Shown here piece after piece: positions 57,584 through 64,000 of a stretch of 64,000 bases of DNA; the first letter of the stretch is position 1, and the number at the start of each line of letters is the position of its first letter. This stretch comes from Symbiodinium natans (Eukaryota > Sar > Dinophyceae > Suessiales > Symbiodiniaceae). The stretch is taken from assembly GCA_905221605.1 (NCBI GenBank), contig CAJNDS010002347.1, positions 387,501 through 451,500 of the forward strand. The letters run 5' to 3'. A model generated the notes under the pieces. It did not search any database. It worked only from the letters and a program-made list of their open reading frames with translations, and was not told where the DNA came from. The translations under genes were made by a program, and so were the position numbers.

Positions 57584-57604
57584 CTTGGAGCCAAAATACT
57601 ACAG
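57584..57604 (-). other. probable relict of the dinoflagellate spliced leader
   Basis: On the minus strand CTGTAGTATTTTGGCTCCAA followed by G lies 55 bases before the ATG of the OTU gene. It keeps the leader's GTAG, the ten-base core ATTTTGGCTC and the final AAG, with one substitution, a shortened CC and one extra C. The length, 21 bases, equals the leader without its first base. Together with the absence of introns this suggests the gene was re-inserted from a trans-spliced mRNA. Confidence 0.6.
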
Positions 57605-59905
57605 CACAGCAATGCGTACTGTACAATGCGTGCTGTGGTGTCGGTACGACGCATGCACAGTCGTACTTAACCTCTGAAGGCATCCCCTGCCTTCGAATCG
57701 TGGAGAACACGCTTGGCCTGGGCGTGGAATGGTGTGGCACAAGGGACTACGAGCACGGGGCAACACACCTCTTGATTACCCCGAGATATCGGCGCCGTCG
57801 TGATTCATGTGCTTTGTAACGATGCCTTGCAACAATTGCTTGATCGTGGCCACCAAACAGACGACTTGGCCATGGGACGGGGAGGGGGGGAGGGCTGAGG
57901 GAGAAGGGATGCTTGCATTTGAAAGGTACATAAAGGTACACCACAGCCACAGCAAAACTCCAAAGAGCTAGCCGTTCTAGCATTGCGAGTAGTACTTGTT
58001 AAGCTTTTGTTGCCACGGCTGCGCTTTCTATTGCAAATCATTAACAATACTGTCGCTCTCAGTTTCGTCTCGAACGAATGGTGCGTCTCAAATTCTGGTC
58101 CTAAATTATGGGATACCCTGTAACTGCATTTGGAAACCTGACCATGTGGCATGCTCTCTGTATAGGCACGCTCGTGCGACTGGACGGCCTCTAGCGGCCA
58201 GCCCGCCCACTTGTGATCGTAAATCCACAAAAGCGCGATGGCCTGCAAAGAGCTCGGAGACCTCAGAGACCTTGGAAGCATGACTAGAAGCTTTCCGTAC
58301 TGACACCGAGCACCGTGAGATACCGTGAGCACCCCAAAGCCCAGGCATGGGCCGTGCCGGAACTTGCGCCTCACATCTGAAGCAGAGGACTTGGACTTAC
58401 TTGGACTGTGCGGACTGTGCGCAAAGAAGCAAAGGGGGGGGGGGGAGCATTTGCGGGTCTGCTGTAACGTGTGCAAAGGGAGGCCTCCTCAGCATCTCGC
58501 GCGCTGTATCCATAGCATGCTGAGACGGCGCAGTCTCCAGGTCCTTGTGATGATGTCTTTTCAGGGTTTTTCTCCGCTTTTCCTTGCTTCGCCCATCTCG
58601 CCGTCGCTCCTCCGAAAAGGCTGGCTCAGCGAGGCCAGTACACCTACCAGGCAGGGCCGAAGATGACGTTCAAACACTCAGTGCACAGGAGGACACGGGA
58701 AGATATGTGCAGCACACTGCACCGCTGCTGAGAACCCGGCATGATGACTGCCTCTTTGCAGCGTGCCTTCAATTCACACTGCCCTGTCGATGAATACAAA
58801 CCTGTTGACCGGTTCTCCCCGCCGTAATGACCCCCACCCCCCACCAAACCCTGCTAAGTAAAGCCAAGCCCATGTCGCAGACGAGTTATCAATCCAAGGC
58901 CTTCCCAGAAAGTTGTGCAGGATAGTCTTGCTCTAACCACGTCGAGCCCTCGCTCAATATAGTGACACCAATGCTTGATCACCAAACTTCCTGGACCACG
59001 GCCCATAGAACGCCCTGGGCTATTCCGAGGGCTTGTTGCTTGAACATGTTGCGTGTTACCGTGGTGGTCGCTCTGCTTCGCAAAAAAAAGCTGAACACTC
59101 GAAGTTATTATTTCAAACAACCTCTTTGGTCTCAGAGCTGGTTTTCTTTCATGACATGCATCGAGTGCTTCAGGAAGCGTCTTCCTGTTTTGAGATCCTG
59201 CGCTGCCCACGTGATGAAAATTCTGGCAATGCTGTAGACACCCATCTGGGCTTGTGTATAGAATGCACATGTCCCTCTCTCCTCCCCCAAACCTATGTGT
59301 TGCAGAGTTACGCTTGGAACACGTGGTATCCATAGTTGCTGCTTGCACGCGTATGGACTGCACGACGCACCCCACTGCTTGTAGAGTTATGCTTGGAATC
59401 CATCAGCGCGCGCATACGGGTGAGCACATGTGATGAACATGCCGAAAAGCGTTCCCTGTAAATAACAAGCTTTGTTTTGAAAGAGCAAAGGGTATTCAAA
59501 GGATATTTTTAAAAACAAGTGAAAAGATAAACAATCAAAAAGTGAAAAGCAAAGGGCTGGCTGAGTCTGGCTTTCCTGTCTGCTCTCTGCTTGTGTTGAA
59601 GAGATTCCGCGAAGTTCTGCACACGTCGATAATTTGCATGGCTTTGCCAATCTGGATGTGGTGGAATTGCTCGAAGGACTGGCTGCTAGCCAGATCAACG
59701 TGGTGATCAGGCAGAGTCGTGTTTGGCATTTAGCTGCTGACGAAACACGGCATCGTGCTGGGCTAAGCATGTTGTTTTCTGAAAGTGTCGCTGGTGAGCT
59801 CACACGTTGGCTGCCGATATTTTCTCGCGGGAATGCCCATGCAATGTTTGGGGTACTGGCTGAGTTCACAGGCCCAGTTCACAGGCCCCCGAGCGAGTCT
59901 AGGCA
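57605..59905. other. no firm gene
   Basis: A plus-strand frame at about 59634-59890 (LDVVELLEGLAASQINVVIR) has coding-like composition but no motif and runs against the strand of every other gene. A 10-base G run lies at 58434-58443. Confidence 0.4.
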
Positions 59906-59910
59906 AGAGT

Positions 59911-60128
59911 CTAGTCTAGCACACACGTAGCACGCGCAGGCGCACGCACAGCACATGCTTTGCGACTTGCCTCGGCCTGCGCAAGCTGCTCGTACTCACG
60001 CTCGATCTCAAAGCCGGAGACTCCCCGTTCGACTTTCGCTTTGCTGCATGCGGCAGCAAAAACAGCCCGGGGCACGTCAGCCTCTTCTGTACCTCTGAGA
60101 TCGCAAAGCTTTCGACATTCGGCACTCC
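59911..60128 (-). CDS. 3' terminal exon of an unrecognised gene
   Basis: A clean frame on the minus strand: ECRKLCDLRGTEEADVPRAV, then FAAACSKAKVERGVSGFEIE and REYEQLAQAEASRKACAVRA, ending with TAG at 59911. Composition is that of a helical, charged C-terminus. The upstream part would lie beyond 60140, where the tandem array begins at about 60255, so the rest of the gene is either spliced from beyond the array or lost. Confidence 0.45.
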
Positions 60129-60254
60129 GGCCTGTGGTTGCGCGATGCTGTGCGATGCTGCACGATGCTGGCGATCCGGAGGTCTATTTTTTTTAGGTTT
60201 TTTGTTTTTTTTCCCCAAACAGAATCGTTTGGGGTTCTCTCCTCAGAAAAAAGG

Positions 60255-61800
60255 TGGGCCGCAGTGGCTGGATGGGTGGGCCGCGGCAACGGGGCTGGGC
60301 TCCCATTGGGCTCCCTTCATGTCTCCTTTCTGGGCTCCTGGGTCGGATGGGTGGGCCGCCCCCATTGTTCATGTTTCCTTTCTGTGCTCCTGGGTCGGAT
60401 GGGTGGGCCGCGGCAACGGGGCTAGGCTCCCATTGGGCTCCCTTCATGTTTCCTTTCTGGGCTCCTGGGTCGGATGGGTGGGCCGCGGCAACGGGGCTGG
60501 GCTCCCATTGGGCTCCCTTCATGTTTCCTTTCTGGGCGGGTCGGATGGGTGGGCCGCGGCAACGGGGCTGGGCTTCCATTGAGCTCCCTTCATTCGGATG
60601 GGTGGGCTCCCATTGGGCTCCCTTCATGTTTCCTTTCTGGGCTCCTGGGTCGGATGGGTGGGCCGCGGCAACGGGGCTGGGCTCCCATTGGGCTCCCTTC
60701 ATGTTTACTTTGTGGGCGGGTCGGATGGGTGGGCCGCGGCAACGGGGCTGGGCTTCCATTGAGCTCCCTTCATGTTTCCTTTCTGGGCTCCTTGGTCGGA
60801 TGGGTGACGGGGCTGGGCTCCCATTGGGCTCCCTTCATGTTTCCTTTCTCGGCTCCTGGGTCGGATGGGTGGGCCGCGGCAACGGGGCTGGGCTCCCATT
60901 GGGCTCCCTTCATGTTTCCTTTCGGATGGGTGGGCCGCGGCAACGGGCCGGGGTTCCATTGGGCTCCCTTCATGTTTCCTTTCTGGGCTCCTTGGTCGGA
61001 TGGGTGACGGCTCCCATTGGGCTCCCTTCATGTTTCCTTTCTAGGCTCCTGGGTCGGATGGGTGGGCCGCGTCAACGGGGCTGGACTCCCATTGGGCTCC
61101 CTTCATGTTTCCTTTCGGATGGGTGGGCCACGGCAACGGGGCTGGGCGCCCATTGGGCTCCCTTCATGTTTCCTTTCTGGGCTTCGGGGTCGGATGCGTG
61201 GGCCGCGGCAACGGGGCTGGGCTCCCATTGGGCTCCCTTCATGTTTTCTTTCTGGCCTCCTGGGTCGGCTCCCTTCACGTTTCCTTCTGGGTGGGATGGG
61301 TGGGCCGCGGCAACGGGGCTGGGCTCGCATTGGTCCCCTTCATGTTTCCTTTCTGGGCTCCTGGGTCGGATGGTTTGGCCGCAACGGGGCTGGGCTTTTA
61401 TTGGGCTCCCTTCATGTTTCCTTTCTGGGCTCCTGGGCCGCAGAGTCGGATGGGTGGGCCGCGGCAACACGGCTGGGTTTCTTATTGGATTCCCTTCACA
61501 TTTTTGCTTCTGGGTCGGATGGGTGGGCTGGGTCGGATGGGTGGGCCGCGGCGCCGGGCTGCTGGGCTCCCATTGGGCTCCCTTCATGTTTCCTTTCTGG
61601 GCTCCTGGGTCGGATGGGTGGGTGGCGGCAACAGGGCTGGGCTCGCGTTGGGCTCCCTTTGTGCTTTGGATGGGTGGGCCGCGGCAACGGGGCTGGCTCC
61701 AGCCCAGAAAGGAAAGATACGGGGCTGGGCTCCCATTGGGCTCCCTTCATGTTTCCTTTCTGGGCTCCAGGGTCGGATGGGTGGGCCGCGGCAACGGGCG
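60255..61800 (+). repeat. tandem array of about 20 units of about 75 bases
   Basis: Unit: gggtcggatgggtgggccgc, then ggcaacggggctgggctccc, then attgggctcccttcatgttt and cctttctgggctcct. Copies differ by internal deletions of 10-30 bases. Because most indels keep frame, plus-strand frames stay open for up to 600 codons (WVGRGNGAGLPLGSLHVSF-like peptide). I see no start signal or domain and do not call a gene. Confidence 0.95.
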
Positions 61801-62254
61801 CTTTCCGCTTGTGGATTTCACAGACCAGGCCTATCAGACCTGGTGCCCAGAGGTTCCTGCAAGCAAGTCAATGGTCAGTCAAAAAAAATCGGGCAACTCT
61901 CCCGCCTTTTCAACAGAAGAACCTTGCGGCACTGGCAGGATCCTTGCCTGTGTATGTGAAGCATCTCTTCGTACGTCGTGTAAGTTATACCTGCAAACAA
62001 TTCTGGATTGTTTACTCAGAAAAAACTCATATTGCTGCAGTGCAGCAGTGTGGCAACAATCCTGACAATCCTGCAACTGAAGGTAGATAGTGTGCCAAAA
62101 CTTTGTGTTTTTGTACCCAAGAGCTTTGAGAGCTTTGAAGCCAGCAGAACTGGACTAACCCCTTCAGGCTCTAAGCAAAGCGCGAAGATAACAGAAAATC
62201 AGCCTTCAGGCTTCAGGCCAAGCGCGAAGCCAAAGAGCTTCAATCAGGCTTCAG

Positions 62255-64000
62255 GTGTTGTAACAGTTGCGGGAAAAGTTTTTTTCCGCGTGTGGTGTGT
62301 AAAGAAGTAGGCTTTTTGTTTTCCTTTGTGAAAGCTCATCTGTGCGTTTCCACAGACGTACGCAGCTAGGTATCCTTTCTCGCAATGCGGCAGTGTTGTA
62401 ACAGTTGCGGGAGAAATGTGCATTTTTCCCGCGCGTGGTGTGTGCGGCAGCAAGATCCTGTGCAAGAGGCCCTGCGTTCGGTCTGCAGAAAAAATCGTCA
62501 AAGGTTCCGTGCAAAGAAGGGTTTTTGTTTCCTTTGTAAACGCTCCTTTGTGCTTCCACAAGCGTATGCAGCTAGGTATCCTGTCTCGCAATGCGGCAGT
62601 GTTGTAACAGTTGCGGGAGAAATGAGCATTTTTCCCGCGCGTGGCGTGTGCGGCAGCAAGATCCTGTGCAAGAGGCCCTGCGTGCGGTCTGCGGAAAAAA
62701 TCGTCAACGGTTCCGTGTAAAGAAGGCTGTTTGTTTCCCTTGTAAACGCTCATTTGTGCTTTTTCCACAAACGTATGCAGCAAGGTATCCTGTCTCGCAA
62801 TGCGCCAGTGTTGTAACAGTTGCGGGAGAAATGTACATTTTTTCCCGCGCGTGGTGTGTGCGGCAGCAAGAACCTGTGCAAGATGCCCTGCGTTCGGTCT
62901 GCGGAAAAAATCGTCAACGGTTCCGTGTCAAGAAGGCCTTTTGTTTGCTTTGAAAAAGCTTATTTGTGCTTTTTCCACAAACGTATGCAGCTAGGTATCC
63001 TGTCTCGCAACGCGGCAGTGTTGTAACAGTTGCGGGAGAAATGAGCATTTTTCCCGGGCGTGGTGTGTGCGGCAGCAGGATCCTGTGCAAGAGGCCCTGC
63101 GTTCGGTCTGCGGAAAAACTCGTCAACGGTTCCGTGTAAAGAAGGCCTTTTGTTTCCTTTGTAAAAGCTCATTTTTTTTAGAAACGTATGCAGCTAGGTC
63201 GGATCAGCAGCTAGGTATCCTGTTTCGCAACGCGGCAGTGTTGTAACAGTTGCAGGAGAAATGTGCATTTTTCCCGCGCGTGGTGTGTGCGGCAGCAAGA
63301 TCCTGTGCAAGAGGCCCTGCGTTCGGTCTGCGGAAAGAATCGTCAACGGTTCCGTGTAAAGAAGGCTTTTTGTTTCTTTTGTAAACGCTCATTTGTGCTT
63401 TTTCCACAATCGTATGCAGCTAGGTATCCTGTCTCGCAATGCGGCAGTGTTGTAACAGTTGCGGGAGAAATCAGCATTTTTCCCGCGCGTCTGCGGCAGC
63501 AAGATCCTGTGCAAGAGGCCCTGCGTTCGGTCTGCGTAAAAACTCGTCATCGGTTCCGTTTAAAGAAGTCTTTTTGTTTCCTTTGTAGAAGCTCATTTGT
63601 GCTTTTTCCACAAGCGTATGCAGCTAGGTATATATGCTGTCCTGGAATGCGGCAGTGTTGTAACAGTTGCGGGAGAAATGTGCATTTTTCCCGCGCGTGG
63701 TGTGTGCGGCAACAAAATCCTGTGCAAGAGGCCCTGCGTCAGGTCTGCGGATAAAATCGCCAAAAGTTCCGTTGCGGCAACAAGATTCTGTGCAGCAGGC
63801 CCTTCGTTTCGTGTGCGGGAACAAAATCGCCAGCGGTTCCGTGTAAAGAAGACTTTTTTTTGGTCTGTAAAAGCTCATTGTGCTTTTTCCACAAACATAT
63901 GCAACCAAGTATCCTGTCTCGCACTGCGGCAATGTTGTAACAGTTGCGACTGTTGCGGGAGAAATGTGATTTTTTTCCGCGCGTGGTGGCAGCAAGATCC
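62255..64000 (+). repeat. satellite array of about 209-base units, continuing past the window end
   Basis: Unit starts (gcggcagtgttgtaacagtt) lie at about 62387, 62593, 62802, 63012, 63232, 63441, 63649 and 63926. Spacing is 206-220 except the last, which is 277 because of an internal partial duplication. A truncated copy opens the array at 62255. Units are well conserved, including gcatttttcccgcgcgtggt and cgttcggtctgcgg. One frame of each unit encodes a Cys/Arg-rich peptide (RQCCNSCGRNVHFSRAWCVR). Confidence 0.95.

Noticed and set aside
57805-58476. 223-residue minus-strand frame directly upstream of the OTU gene
   Set aside because: Composition is uneven with no motif, it crosses G and C homopolymers, and it lies before the leader relict, so it is unlikely to belong to the OTU protein.
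62255-64000. Regular array considered as a CRISPR or as a zinc-finger gene array
   Set aside because: Whole units repeat without unique spacers, unit length is not a multiple of three, and the host is a eukaryote.

Overview
The window looks like nuclear DNA of a dinoflagellate. The evidence is a combination of features. One clearly recognisable gene (a mitotic cyclin) is cut into many tiny exons whose introns mostly begin with GC rather than GT and whose exons nearly always resume with G after the AG acceptor. Two intronless genes each carry, about 45-55 bases upstream of their ATG, a degenerate match to the dinoflagellate spliced-leader core (CCATTTTGGCTCAAG). TTTAGGG-type telomere-like repeats are scattered internally, and very long stretches are simple or tandem repeat. 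Every gene I can support reads on the minus strand, as expected of the long unidirectional gene clusters of dinoflagellates. Species cannot be told.

Layout. 1-7.1 kb: an intronless GH5-type exo-glucanase with a membrane anchor (2836-4431), otherwise short 10-base minisatellites. 7.1-16.4 kb: a small secreted-type protein, a pyrimidine-rich repeat block (9.0-9.9 kb), an unrecognised multi-exon gene (about 11.1-12.1 kb), the A/B-type cyclin (12.2-14.6 kb) and a protein with tandem SAP-like repeats (15.4-16.4 kb). 16.4-24 kb: an unrecognised gene (18.8-19.3 kb), another at 20.8-21.4 kb, and exons of a Ulp1/SENP-type (C48) protease (22.3-23.8 kb). 24-39.5 kb: essentially gene-poor, made of at least ten families of tandem or dispersed repeats and telomere-like tracts. 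39.6-46.5 kb: fragments of several multi-exon genes, one with a rhamnan-synthesis-F-like stretch. 47.5-51.3 kb: a large helical protein ending in a PUB domain. 54.3-57.6 kb: an intronless 1057-residue protein that joins a glycine-rich membrane region, a deaminase-like domain of bacterial-toxin type and an OTU cysteine-protease domain. 59.9-64 kb: one short exon, then two tandem arrays (about 75-base and about 209-base units) to the end.

How the genes relate: there is no operon logic here, but three proteins of ubiquitin/SUMO biology lie on the same strand (Ulp1-type protease, PUB-domain protein, OTU-type protease), and the cyclin belongs to the cell-cycle machinery such systems control. Whether this is more than chance cannot be judged from one window. 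The item most deserving follow-up is the deaminase-like/OTU fusion: its architecture resembles bacterial polymorphic-toxin proteins, yet it sits in a eukaryotic setting behind an apparent spliced-leader relict, as a retroposed gene would.
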